Source: SIG589 sp964566175 (GTDB lineage: Bacteria > Bacillota > Clostridia > Oscillospirales > Acutalibacteraceae). Taken from it: a stretch of DNA of 64,000 nt. The translations under genes and the position numbers were made by a program. Within the stretch, counting starts at the first letter, position 1, and every line of letters begins with the position of its first letter. The stretch covers positions 13,055 through 77,054 of the forward strand of contig CAZMHU010000006.1 in assembly GCA_964566175.1 (NCBI GenBank). The letters run 5' to 3'. The notes under the pieces are model-generated. The model was not told the DNA's origin. It did no database searches and was given only the letters and a program-made list of their open reading frames with translations. Positions 1-8,247 of this stretch are shown piece by piece.

Positions 1-113
1 GTTGCGGGAACAGCGGCATGCGCGTTGAACCTACGCTTTATGTGTACGACGGCGAAAATTTTTCGCAAGAGATGATTGAAATTTACGGAAGTTATAAGGA
101 GGCATATCTGTGA
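1..113 (+). CDS. yabB: C-terminal end of a YabB-like tRNA1(Val) adenine-N6-methyltransferase (partial)
   Basis: Only the last 36 or so codons are inside the window. They end with a TGA that overlaps the GTG start of rsmI. The tail contains EPTLYVYDGENFSQEM and then IYG, which resembles the end of the small-methyltransferase-domain family (YabB/TrmN6), where a PPL-Y-Y-G-YT-E motif precedes a final IYG. In Firmicutes yabB is usually directly upstream of rsmI (yabC), so the context supports the call. The catalytic NPPY motif would lie outside the window. Confidence 0.6.
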   Translation, partial: CGNSGMRVEPTLYVYDGENFSQEMIEIYGSYKEAYL

Positions 114-940
114 GCGGTAAACTTTTTGTTGTGGGCACGCCTATCGGAAATTTAGGCGATATTTCTCCCCGCGCGCTTGAAACTCTGCGTACGGTGGATT
201 TTATTGCCGCCGAAGATACAAGGGTATCTCTTAAACTGCTTAACCATTTTGATATTCAAAAACCGCTTGTCAGTTATTTTGAGCATAATAAGGCTATAAA
301 GACCGAAAAATTACTTTTAAGGTTGAAAAAGGGCGAAAAATGTGCTATAGTGACTGATGCGGGTATGCCTGCTATTTCAGACCCGGGTGAAGACCTCGTT
401 CGCGCCTGTCACGAAAACGGAATAGAAGTTGAGTCAGTTCCCGGCCCGAGCGCGGTTATAACGGCGCTTTCGGTTTGCGGTTTGAAGACCGGCAGGTTTT
501 GTTTTGAAGGCTTTTTGTCGGTAAACAAGCAAAGCCGCAGAACACACCTTGAACAACTGAAAAACGAAACCCGCACAATGGTGTTTTACGAAGCACCCCA
601 CAAACTTTTGGCAACATTGCGTGATATGCTGGCCGCCTTCGGTGACAGGGAAATATCTCTTTGCCGTGAGTTGACAAAACTTCACGAAGAGGTTATACGT
701 ACTACCCTTTCACAAGCAGCGGAATGCTACGCGCTGAACACACCGAAAGGTGAATTTGTGCTTGTTATCTCAGGTAAAGAGGAAGAAAGCGAAGAATACA
801 CGCTGGAAGATGCTGCCGCAATGGCAAAAAGCCTTATGGATGGCGGAAACAGCGCATCGTCCGCGGCACGCGAGGCGGCTGCCGTTACAGGCTGTAAAAA
901 GGGCGATATTTACCGCATCTTGATAGAAAAGGAAGATTAA
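110..940 (+). CDS. rsmI: 16S rRNA (cytidine(1402)-2'-O)-methyltransferase RsmI
   Basis: RsmI uses S-adenosylmethionine to 2'-O-methylate C1402 in the decoding centre of 16S rRNA. The 276-residue length is normal for the family. It opens with the tetrapyrrole-methylase signature GTPIGNLGDISPRALETL (residues 9-26). It also has AEDTR, SDPGEDLV and the PGPSAVITAL loop near residue 110. The start is GTG, 7 bases after AAGGAGG (96-102), and overlaps the preceding stop, so the two genes are translationally coupled. The LCP gene follows after 3 bases. Identification is firm. Confidence 0.95.
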   Translation: MSGKLFVVGTPIGNLGDISPRALETLRTVDFIAAEDTRVSLKLLNHFDIQKPLVSYFEHNKAIKTEKLLLRLKKGEKCAIVTDAGMPAISDPGEDLVRACHENGIEVESVPGPSAVITALSVCGLKTGRFCFEGFLSVNKQSRRTHLEQLKNETRTMVFYEAPHKLLATLRDMLAAFGDREISLCRELTKLHEEVIRTTLSQAAECYALNTPKGEFVLVISGKEEESEEYTLEDAAAMAKSLMDGGNSASSAAREAAAVTGCKKGDIYRILIEKED

Positions 941-943
941 AAT

Positions 944-2044
944 ATGGGTAAACACGAAGAAAACAGTGTTGATTTTATCGATATATACAGTAGCGCGAAA
1001 AAGACCAAAAAACGTAAAAAATCGAAAAAGAACAAAATTATAATAACAATTCTTTCGGTACTACTTGCCTTTTGCGTAGTCGTTACAGGTCTTTTGGCGT
1101 TTGCGCTGAATTATTTTAAATATAATAAAACCGAAGTCGACGAAGGCAACCTCGGAGTTAATTCCGAAGACTCGGAAGAACATATTAAAAACATTGCACT
1201 TTTCGGTATAGACACGCGCGACGGCGAGTCTATGTCCGGTCTGTCCGACTCTATTATGATAATGAGTGTTGATACCGATAAAAAGACGGTTAAACTCATC
1301 TCGGTAATGCGTGACAGCGTTGTGCTTATCAACGGCAAGGCAGCAAAAATCAACTCGGCATACAACAAGGGTAAGGCCGAACTCGCCATTAAAACTCTCA
1401 ACCAGAACTTCTCACTCGACATAACCGATTATGCCACGGTTAACTTCTCCGGTATGGCAGATTTGATTGATGCTGTCGGCGGCATTGAGGTTGAAGTTAC
1501 ACAGCGAGAAATTAACAACAAAACATACGGTCTCAACGCCGCAATAGCCGAGCAGGCCTATGTTCTCGGAATTAAGGATTATGAATATGTCAAAACCCCC
1601 GGAAAGCAACTGCTGAACGGTTTGCAAGCGGTTGCTTGGGCAAGAATACGCCACGAACCCACTGCTTGGGGTGAATATGACGATTACGGCAGAACCGCAC
1701 GTCAGCGCTATGTTCTTAACGAACTTTTCAAAAAAGCAAAAGATATGAGCATTTTAAAATATCCCGCATTTATAAAGAAGATGCTCCCGCTTGTTGAAAC
1801 ATCACTGACAGAAAAGGAAATTTTGCGACTTGCAACGGCGGTTATCAGCGGCGGAACGCTTGATACAAGTGCGAGAATTCCGTATGACGGTTGCGTTATA
1901 TCGGGAAAGAACGGCGGTGTTGCCGGCGGCGTTTATTACAACTTGGATTATGCCACCTCTATGATAAAAGCCTTTATTTATGAAGATACAAGTTTTGAGA
2001 GTTATGTTGAATTGAACGAAATCGATAAAACACCTTGGAACTAA
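944..2044 (+). CDS. LytR-CpsA-Psr (LCP) family cell-wall glycopolymer ligase
   Basis: LCP proteins transfer lipid-linked glycopolymers (teichoic acids, capsule, rhamnan) to peptidoglycan on the outer face of the membrane. Residues 1-30 are lysine-rich and cytoplasmic, and residues 31-57 form one membrane segment. The extracellular catalytic domain begins near residue 80 with IALFGIDTRD, then SDSIMIMSVD and ISVMRDSVV, which supply the conserved Asp/Arg residues that bind pyrophosphate and metal. A later conserved stretch is WARIRHEP with GRTARQRYV. It sits 3 bases after rsmI and probably shares its transcript. The acceptor glycan cannot be told from sequence, but the glycan locus at 9-23 kb is a plausible client. 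Confidence 0.9.
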   Translation: MGKHEENSVDFIDIYSSAKKTKKRKKSKKNKIIITILSVLLAFCVVVTGLLAFALNYFKYNKTEVDEGNLGVNSEDSEEHIKNIALFGIDTRDGESMSGLSDSIMIMSVDTDKKTVKLISVMRDSVVLINGKAAKINSAYNKGKAELAIKTLNQNFSLDITDYATVNFSGMADLIDAVGGIEVEVTQREINNKTYGLNAAIAEQAYVLGIKDYEYVKTPGKQLLNGLQAVAWARIRHEPTAWGEYDDYGRTARQRYVLNELFKKAKDMSILKYPAFIKKMLPLVETSLTEKEILRLATAVISGGTLDTSARIPYDGCVISGKNGGVAGGVYYNLDYATSMIKAFIYEDTSFESYVELNEIDKTPWN

Positions 2045-2067
2045 GCGAAAAATTTTCGTAAATTTAT

Positions 2068-2127
2068 CGGTCATTGCAAAACCTATCGCTTCATATACTT
2101 ATATGAACGGGGGATTTGCAATGACCG
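2068..2127. repeat. Nested perfect inverted repeat over the start of the PiT remnant
   Basis: A 13-base arm CGGTCATTGCAAA (2068-2080) is repeated perfectly in inverted form at 2115-2127. Between them is a second perfect inverted repeat, TTCATATA (2090-2097) and TATATGAA (2100-2107), with a 2-base loop. In RNA this would form a long two-part hairpin that encloses the GGGGGA ribosome site and the ATG at 2121. It could be a translational switch, a protein operator or a small mobile-element scar. There is no T-tract, so it is not a simple terminator. Confidence 0.75.
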
Positions 2128-2387
2128 CTTTTTTAAATCCGCAATTTTTGCTCACCGCCCTGCTTGTTTCGGCGGTGATTTTTGTTAACGGTTGGACTGA
2201 TGCGCCGAACGCAGTTGCAACTTGTATTGCAAGCACGACCCACACCAAGACCACGGCGGTGCTCGGGGTGGGTATCGCACAGCGTCAGGTCAATTTTAAA
2301 ACTTATGGCAGTATGCTTGCGGCGTGGATTTTAACATTTCCCGCCTGTTTCGCAATAGGCTACTTTTCGGTAACATTGTGCGTGTGA
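2121..2387 (+). pseudogene. Internally deleted PiT-family inorganic phosphate transporter
   Basis: The first half matches the N-terminal signature of PiT phosphate permeases (VNGWTDAPNAVATCI, with the conserved NG and DA-NA). The second half (AAWILTFPACFAIGYFSV) matches the last membrane segment of the same family. PiT proteins of this type have well over 300 residues, so most of the middle is missing. The join lies near base 2279 and the frame stays open, giving 88 residues with two membrane segments. The ATG at 2121 is preferred over 2103 because GGGGGA lies 6 bases upstream. The end overlaps the convergent Lrp gene by 28 bases. A transport function is unlikely. Confidence 0.7.
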
Positions 2388-2845
2388 GAGGGCGTTTCAT
2401 CAGCCGCCAATGTTTCTATATCCACACCTCTCGGCTCTTGCGGAACGGAAAATGCAATTTGCGTTTCGGTACTGCCGAATTTTTGAAGATTGCCTATAAA
2501 AGTATCAAGACTTTCGGTCGAATCAAACGCAACCTTTATGTGCATTGAGAAATGCCCCGTTACACAGCAACACTCCAAAACATTCGGGTGCGAACAAATA
2601 AATGGGTAAAATTCCGGCTTTTGGTCGGGATTAAGTTCAAGATTTATGAAAGCGATTATCGGAAAGCCGAGTTTTTTGAGATTTAGTTCCGCATGGTATC
2701 CGGAGATTATGCCCGCTTTTTCAAGACGCTCTATCCGTGCGGCGGTGGCGGGGGAAGACAGAAAAACACTTTGCGCGATTTGCTTGAGCGGCATACGCGC
2801 GTTTTGCTGTAAAAGACTCAATATTTTAATATCAATATTATCCAT
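2360..2845 (-). CDS. Lrp/AsnC family transcriptional regulator
   Basis: This 161-residue DNA-binding regulator usually senses an amino acid. Residues 1-50 form the AsnC winged helix: MDNIDIKILSLLQQNARMPL, then a recognition helix region with LSSPATAARIERLEKAGII. Residues 65-140 form the RAM/AsnC ligand-binding fold (VLECCCVTGHFSMHIKV). A clear AGAGGTG ribosome site precedes the ATG. The minus strand upstream has a good TATAAT but a poor -35. It stands alone; its target may be itself or the neighbouring genes, which is inference. Its 3' end overlaps the end of the PiT remnant. Confidence 0.9.
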   Translation of the reverse strand: MDNIDIKILSLLQQNARMPLKQIAQSVFLSSPATAARIERLEKAGIISGYHAELNLKKLGFPIIAFINLELNPDQKPEFYPFICSHPNVLECCCVTGHFSMHIKVAFDSTESLDTFIGNLQKFGSTETQIAFSVPQEPRGVDIETLAADETPSHTHNVTEK

Positions 2846-2928
2846 AGTTGTTCACCTCTTAATAATAATAAAATTATACAAGAAAAAAGTCAATAATTTG
2901 ACGAAAAAACTTAATATTTTTAAGTTCC

Positions 2929-2957
2929 TTGACAAAGTATATCTGCCGCTATAAAAT
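2929..2957 (+). promoter_or_regulatory. SigA promoter for the SLOG-family gene
   Basis: TTGACA (2929-2934), a 17-base spacer and TAAAAT (2952-2957) lie just upstream of the AGAGGTGAG ribosome site of the next gene. The expected start of transcription is within about 10 bases of that site, giving a very short leader. Confidence 0.8.
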
Positions 2958-2976
2958 GGTACGCAGAGGTGAGAAA

Positions 2977-3528
2977 ATGAGAGGCTGTTGTTTTACGGGC
3001 TACCGTCCGGAAAAATTCCCCTTCCCCTGCGATGACGGCAACATTGAATATATGCGCTTTGAAAGCCGCCTTACAACCGAAATAGCACGCGCGATTGCCG
3101 ACGGTTTTGACACCTTTTACTGCGGCGGTGCGAAAGGATTTGACCTGTTGGCTGCGGAACTTTTACTGCTTATGCGACAAAAAAACAATTTTCGCCTTGT
3201 TATGGTTTTGCCCTACCGTGCGCAGGACAGCGCCTTTTCGCCGAGATGGAAAGAGTTGTACCGTCGAGTGTTGTCAGACGCGGACGAAATACTTTATGTT
3301 TCCGACATATATCACCCTCGGTGCTTTGCCGAGCGAAATGAATATATGGTTGACCGAAGTGAGCGTGTTATTGCCTTTTGCGACGGCAAAAGCGGCGGCT
3401 CACAAAACACAATACGATATGCCCAACGGTTTGGCAAAGAGATAATAAACATTTGGGACCTTATGAAAGAGAACCTAAACTATACCTTCTTTGAACTGCT
3501 TGACAGCGATAAGAAAACCGACAGTTAA
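2977..3528 (+). CDS. YpsA-like SLOG-family protein (DUF1273)
   Basis: A 183-residue cytoplasmic protein of the SLOG superfamily, which have Rossmann-like folds thought to bind nucleotides or nucleotide-derived ligands. Visible hallmarks are CCFTGYRPEKFPF at the N-terminus, FYCGGAKGFDLLAAE near residue 50 and the RNEYMVDRSE motif. B. subtilis YpsA, a relative, affects cell division, but the role here is unknown. The ATG at 2977 is preferred to an upstream start at 2929 because the latter lies inside the promoter and because a ribosome site at 2965-2973 precedes 2977. Confidence 0.85.
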   Translation: MRGCCFTGYRPEKFPFPCDDGNIEYMRFESRLTTEIARAIADGFDTFYCGGAKGFDLLAAELLLLMRQKNNFRLVMVLPYRAQDSAFSPRWKELYRRVLSDADEILYVSDIYHPRCFAERNEYMVDRSERVIAFCDGKSGGSQNTIRYAQRFGKEIINIWDLMKENLNYTFFELLDSDKKTDS

Positions 3529-3546
3529 TATCTACTGTCGGTTTTT
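3514..3546. terminator. Bidirectional rho-independent terminator
   Basis: The stem AAAACCGACAGT / ACTGTCGGTTTT is perfect, with an 8-base loop that contains the stop of the SLOG gene. It has a T-run on the plus strand, and on the minus strand the stem's own A/T pairs serve. It separates two convergent genes. Confidence 0.85.
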
Positions 3547-3548
3547 TG

Positions 3549-5264
3549 TTATTCTTCTCTGAACTGGAGCGAATAGAGCGACGCATAAGTGCCTCCGCGG
3601 GACAAAAGTTCATCGTGGGTGCCCTCCTCAGTCACTTTGCCACCGTCGATAACGGCAATACGGTCGGCGTTTTTAACGGTTGAAAGCCTATGCGCGACAA
3701 CGATAGTCGTGCGACCCTTGCAAAGTTCGTCAAGCGCCTTTTGTATTAAAATTTCGGTCGTGTTGTCAAGCGCACTTGTCGCCTCGTCCAAAATCAAAAT
3801 CGGGGGATCTTTCAAGAAAACGCGGGCAATGCTCAGACGTTGTTTTTGACCGCCCGACAGACGTACGCCGCGCTCTCCTATTTCGGTATCGTAGCCATTG
3901 GGGAGCGACATTATATAATCGTGAATATTTGCACGCTTTGCCGCATTTATAACGCTTTCCTCATCAGCGGCGGGATTGCCGTAAAGAATATTGTCGCGAA
4001 TGCTTGAGTTGAACAAATATATATCCTGTTGAACTATGCCTATATTTTTGCGCAATGAGTCCATTTTGATATGCCTGATATCCGTTCCGTCAATCAAAAT
4101 TTCTCCCTTTTCAAGGGAGTAAAAACGCGGTATCAAATGGCAAATCGTGGTTTTACCGCCGCCGCTCGGCCCGACAAGAGCAAACGTTTCGCCTTTTTTG
4201 ATATCGAGGCTTATATTCTTTAAAACATCGCTCTCTTCATTATAACCGTAGGTCACGCCTTTAAGTTCTATATGACCGTCGGCACGATTGAATGCCACAG
4301 CGCCCTCTTCGTCTCTTTCCGGTTCTGTATCCATAATTTCACAAAAGCGGGCAAAACCTGTTGCTCCATCCTGAAACTGTTCGACAAAACTTATCAGCAT
4401 ACGCACGGGGCTTAAAAATATGTTAATCGAAACAACAAACGCCGAATAATCGGCAAAGTTTATTCTGCCGTTGTATAAAAACATACCGCCCGCTATGAGA
4501 ATTATAACATTAAAAATCTCTGTTACAAAAGTGGTGAGCGAGTGGAACTTTCCCATTGCCTGATAGGAGTCCTTGCGCGCTTCAACAAACTCCGCGTTTC
4601 CGCCCTCAAACTTAATCTCTTCGGCTTTCGAATTTGTAAAGGCTTTGGTAACGCGTATGCCGGAGATGCTGTTTTCAAGCGCGGCGTTTATTTTGGCGGT
4701 AGACTGACGGCTTCGCATAAAAGCATCGTGCATTTTTCCGCGCAGGGCGGCAGATATGAATATCAAAAACGGAACGCAGACAAAAATTATGAGTGTCAGC
4801 CAAACGTCGATAGTGCAAAGATAGATAAAAGATGCGATAATTGATATTGTGGAAATAATTATATTCTCAGGGCCGTGGTGTGCGAGTTCGCTGACCTGCA
4901 TTAAGTCGTTTGTCATACGGGACATAATTTTTCCCGTTTCGTGATTATCATAAAAACTGTATGGCAGCGTTTGCAGATGCAAGAACATCTCGCTTCGCAT
5001 CTGCGCCTGCATACGCACGCCCATCATATGACCTTTGTACTGAATATAATAGTTTAAAAGCATTCGTATAACATAAATCAAAAGCAGTCCTATTCCGAAT
5101 GCAATAATAAGATTATACTTTTTATTTGGAATGAGGTCATTTAACATTTGTCTTGTTACAATCGGATAGAGAATACTCATCATAGACACAAAAAAAGACG
5201 CCAGCATATCCAGCACAAAAGTTTTCTTGTGTGGTTTATAATAACTTAAAAACCGTTTGAGCAC
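3549..5264 (-). CDS. ABC exporter half-transporter (permease fused to ATPase, MsbA/BmrA type)
   Basis: A 571-residue exporter with the membrane domain first and the ATPase second; such proteins act as homodimers or paired halves. The six-helix domain covers residues 1-300 (MTNDLMQVSEL is typical). The nucleotide-binding domain has Walker A GPSGGGKTT, Q-loop IGIVQQDIYLF, signature LSGGQKQR, Walker B ILILDEAT and the H-loop VAHRLST. The GTG at 5264 is chosen because GAGGTG lies 6 bases upstream and the resulting N-terminus (MLKRFLSYYKP) fits the family; a GTG at 5273 is also possible. It appears to be a single gene rather than one of a pair. The substrate is unknown. Confidence 0.93.
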   Translation of the reverse strand: MLKRFLSYYKPHKKTFVLDMLASFFVSMMSILYPIVTRQMLNDLIPNKKYNLIIAFGIGLLLIYVIRMLLNYYIQYKGHMMGVRMQAQMRSEMFLHLQTLPYSFYDNHETGKIMSRMTNDLMQVSELAHHGPENIIISTISIIASFIYLCTIDVWLTLIIFVCVPFLIFISAALRGKMHDAFMRSRQSTAKINAALENSISGIRVTKAFTNSKAEEIKFEGGNAEFVEARKDSYQAMGKFHSLTTFVTEIFNVIILIAGGMFLYNGRINFADYSAFVVSINIFLSPVRMLISFVEQFQDGATGFARFCEIMDTEPERDEEGAVAFNRADGHIELKGVTYGYNEESDVLKNISLDIKKGETFALVGPSGGGKTTICHLIPRFYSLEKGEILIDGTDIRHIKMDSLRKNIGIVQQDIYLFNSSIRDNILYGNPAADEESVINAAKRANIHDYIMSLPNGYDTEIGERGVRLSGGQKQRLSIARVFLKDPPILILDEATSALDNTTEILIQKALDELCKGRTTIVVAHRLSTVKNADRIAVIDGGKVTEEGTHDELLSRGGTYASLYSLQFREE

Positions 5265-5311
5265 AGGGAACACCTCATTATGAATAATATATTAAAATAC
5301 TAACATAGAAA

Positions 5312-5340
5312 TTGAAAAGTGTCAACTTTTATGGTACAAT
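5312..5340 (+). promoter_or_regulatory. SigA promoter for citrate synthase
   Basis: TTGAAA (5312-5317), 17 bases, TACAAT (5335-5340). The leader is about 40 bases and leads to a GAAAGGGAG ribosome site. Confidence 0.8.
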
Positions 5341-5386
5341 ATACTTAAATCCATACTAGACAGATAGGTAAAGAAAGGGAGTTAAA

Positions 5387-6751
5387 ATGAAAAAATCTTA
5401 TTCCGAAGTTACACCATATATCGAAGAACTTGCAAAACTTTCTTGCGATAATAATAATATAAAATCCGAAATGTACGAACAGCACCACGTAAACCGCGGT
5501 TTGCGTGATATGAACGGCAACGGCGTTGTCACCGGACTCACCGAAATTTCAATGGTCAAAGCAAAAGAAAAAGGGCCAAACGGCGAATCCGTTCCCTGCC
5601 ATGGAAAACTTTGCTACCGTGGTATTGACGTTCGCGATTTGGTTGACGGCTTCACAAAAGAACATCGTTTCGGCTATGAAGAAGTTGCATATCTGTTGCT
5701 GTTTTCTCAACTTCCGAACAAACAACAACTCGACCGCTTTTGCGCGCAACTCTCGGACTACCGCAGTTTGCCCACGTCTTTTGTGCGTGATATGATACTC
5801 AAAGCCCCCGGCAAGGATATGATGAACGTTCTGTCCCGCAGTGTATTGGCACTTTATGCTTATGACGACAATCCGGACGATATTTCCGTTCCGAACGTTT
5901 TAAGGCAGAGTATGCAACTTATATCGCTTTTTCCCTTGCTTTCGGTTTACGGCTATCAGTCGTTTCAGCACTATCATCAGGGAAAAAGTTTGTTTATCCA
6001 TCTGCCAAAAGCGGGTCTTTCAACCGCTGAAACCGTGCTTAATATTCTGCGCGAGAGCGGCGAATACAGTCCGCTTGAGGCAAAAATTCTCGATTTGGCA
6101 CTTGTTCTCCACGCAGAACACGGCGGCGGAAACAACTCGACATTTACCACACACGTTGTAACCTCGTCGGGCACCGATACATATTCATCGGTTGCGGCGG
6201 CACTCGGCTCTCTCAAAGGCCCTCGCCACGGCGGTGCGAACATTAAAGTTGTGCGTATGTTCGAAGATATGCAGGCAAACGTAAACACAAAGGATAAAGG
6301 CGCGGTTAAAGATTATCTTGTAAAACTGCTTGAAAAACAGGCGTTTGACAAGGCAGGTTTGATATACGGAATGGGTCACGCAATATACTCCCTTTCCGAC
6401 CCGCGTGCCGATATCTTGCAAAGTTGCGCCAAGGCTTTGGCTGTGGAAAAAGGCTACGATGAAGAATATGCGCTTTATGAGTCGGTTGCCGAAATGGCGC
6501 CGGAAATCATTTCCGAAAAGCGCAAAATGTATAAGGGTGTCAGCCCCAATGTCGACTTCTATTCCGGCCTTATTTATAAAATGCTCGAACTGCCGTGTGA
6601 GTTGTTTACACCGCTCTTTGCCATATCCCGCATAGCGGGTTGGAGCGCACACCGCATTGAGGAAATTCAAAACGCCGGCAAGATAATCCGTCCGGCATAT
6701 ATCAACGTCAAAGAAGAAAGAGAATATAAAAGTCTTGATGAAAGACAGTAG
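5387..6751 (+). CDS. gltA: Citrate synthase (citrate/2-methylcitrate synthase family)
   Basis: The enzyme condenses acetyl-CoA with oxaloacetate to form citrate, feeding 2-oxoglutarate and glutamate synthesis in anaerobes with a partial TCA cycle. At 454 residues it belongs to the long Firmicute group. Active-site segments are visible: LHAEHGGGNNSTFTTHVV (first catalytic His), SLKGPRHGGANIKV, and MGHAIYSLSDPRADIL (second His region). It has its own promoter and terminator and no aconitase or isocitrate dehydrogenase neighbour, so it is a single-gene unit. Substrate preference between acetyl- and propionyl-CoA cannot be read from sequence. Confidence 0.93.
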   Translation: MKKSYSEVTPYIEELAKLSCDNNNIKSEMYEQHHVNRGLRDMNGNGVVTGLTEISMVKAKEKGPNGESVPCHGKLCYRGIDVRDLVDGFTKEHRFGYEEVAYLLLFSQLPNKQQLDRFCAQLSDYRSLPTSFVRDMILKAPGKDMMNVLSRSVLALYAYDDNPDDISVPNVLRQSMQLISLFPLLSVYGYQSFQHYHQGKSLFIHLPKAGLSTAETVLNILRESGEYSPLEAKILDLALVLHAEHGGGNNSTFTTHVVTSSGTDTYSSVAAALGSLKGPRHGGANIKVVRMFEDMQANVNTKDKGAVKDYLVKLLEKQAFDKAGLIYGMGHAIYSLSDPRADILQSCAKALAVEKGYDEEYALYESVAEMAPEIISEKRKMYKGVSPNVDFYSGLIYKMLELPCELFTPLFAISRIAGWSAHRIEEIQNAGKIIRPAYINVKEEREYKSLDERQ

Positions 6752-6756
6752 AAAGA

Positions 6757-6784
6757 AAGAGTACGGAAGTCCGTACTCTTTTTT
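6757..6784. terminator. Terminator between citrate synthase and mocR
   Basis: Stem AAGAGTACGG / CCGTACTCTT with a 4-base loop followed by a T-run on the plus strand. The minus-strand mocR stop lies at its edge, so it may serve both converging genes. Confidence 0.85.
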
Positions 6785-8135
6785 ATCCGAAATTTGATTT
6801 TAAAACCGCGCTTAAACTCTGCACTGCGGCGGGAATATCCTCTTCGCTTATGCCGGCGAAACAAAGCCTGATCGCGCCCCTCTCTTTATGTTCCATAAGC
6901 CGTATTCCGTTTCTTTCGGCGGCGGCGCAGATATCCTCGCTTGCGGCGTCGATATCGGTATACAGGACGGCGATCAGGGAAGACTCGAAAATTTTAAGAC
7001 TGCGAATGCACTGCAACCGCTCGGAGAGTTCACGGCAGAGGGTTTGGCTTTTGGCATAATAAATTCGGCGAAGACGGCGAAGATGTTTCTCCAGCGCACC
7101 GCTTTCGATATATTCCGCCAATGCCAACTGTTCAATTTTTCCGCAGGTTTGGTTATAGCCGTTAAGCCTTTCTTTAAAACGGTCGCACAAAGATTGCGGC
7201 AGAACGGTATAGGCTATTCGCACCGAGGGCAAAAGCAGTTTTGAAAAACTTCCTATATAGACTGTTTTTTCGGGAAGCGTGCCCTGAAAAGAGGGGACAG
7301 TGTGGGCGGTGTAACGCAACTCGCCGTTGTAATCGTCCTCGATAATAAGGTGTTCCCCGCTTTCTGCCCAGTCGGCATATGCACCGCGCCTTTTCGAAAG
7401 CGCATTAACATTTATTTTGGAAAGTGCCGACGGCATTAAAAAGAGAATATCGCTTTTGCTTTCGTAAAGTCCCTCTGACGTCGCTCCGCTAGAATCGGTA
7501 GGGAGAATTTTCGTTTCTATTCCGTAATCGCAAAAAATGCGTTCTGCGGTTTTAAACCCGCCGCCGTCAATGCCGACGGTACAGTTTCGCCCCGTGAGCG
7601 AACAAAGAATATGCAACAGCGGGTCAACTCCCGCTCCGATTATAATATTATCGGCAGTCGCGCGCACGCCACGCGCTTTATAAGAGTACGCCGCCAACGC
7701 CTCGCGCAGTCGCCTTTCACCCTGCGGGTCGCCATAGGAATTGAGTTCTTCGTTGTTCCATAAAACCGAACGCACAAGTTTTTTCCAAAGTGCCGTATCA
7801 GACGCCGCACTGTCGGTACTGCGACTGGAAAAATCGTATTTCGGTGTGGGTTTTTCGGCGGACGGCAAAACCGTTTTATCGGGCAAAGCAGACACCCCTC
7901 TGACAAAATATCCACGTTGCGGAAGGCTCTCCGCAAGACCTTCGATACAAAGTCTAGAATAGGCATTTTCAACAGTGGTACGGCTGACCGAGAGTTGCGC
8001 CGCCGCCTCTCGCACAGAGGGCAGTTTTTCACCCCTCTTTATTGCGCCGCATTCAACAGCGGCCTTTATTTTCTCATAAATCGAGCGATACAGTACGTCC
8101 TCGCGGTTATCCGGTTCCAAAAAATCCAACAGCAT
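6783..8135 (-). CDS. MocR/PdxR-type regulator (GntR winged helix fused to aminotransferase fold)
   Basis: A 450-residue regulator. Residues 10-78 form the GntR helix (RGEKLPSVREAAAQLSVSRT), and residues 100-450 form a class I aminotransferase-like domain. The PLP site is preserved: EDDYNGELRY near residue 266, and GSFSKLLLPSVRI with the Schiff-base lysine at about residue 299. MocR proteins of the PdxR group sense pyridoxal phosphate and control vitamin B6 genes. It diverges from an ECF S component 112 bases away, a classic arrangement for a transporter under its own regulator. The B6 assignment is inferred from family and neighbour, not proven. Confidence 0.9.
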   Translation of the reverse strand: MLLDFLEPDNREDVLYRSIYEKIKAAVECGAIKRGEKLPSVREAAAQLSVSRTTVENAYSRLCIEGLAESLPQRGYFVRGVSALPDKTVLPSAEKPTPKYDFSSRSTDSAASDTALWKKLVRSVLWNNEELNSYGDPQGERRLREALAAYSYKARGVRATADNIIIGAGVDPLLHILCSLTGRNCTVGIDGGGFKTAERIFCDYGIETKILPTDSSGATSEGLYESKSDILFLMPSALSKINVNALSKRRGAYADWAESGEHLIIEDDYNGELRYTAHTVPSFQGTLPEKTVYIGSFSKLLLPSVRIAYTVLPQSLCDRFKERLNGYNQTCGKIEQLALAEYIESGALEKHLRRLRRIYYAKSQTLCRELSERLQCIRSLKIFESSLIAVLYTDIDAASEDICAAAERNGIRLMEHKERGAIRLCFAGISEEDIPAAVQSLSAVLKSNFG

Positions 8136-8247
8136 AACATCTGTCCTTTCAAAAAAGATTAAAACTGGCTATTTATAAGCGGACACTTTGCTGATAGAAT
8201 ATTAACACCAAAACAGAACAAAAGCAATACCCTTTGGAGGTTTTATT

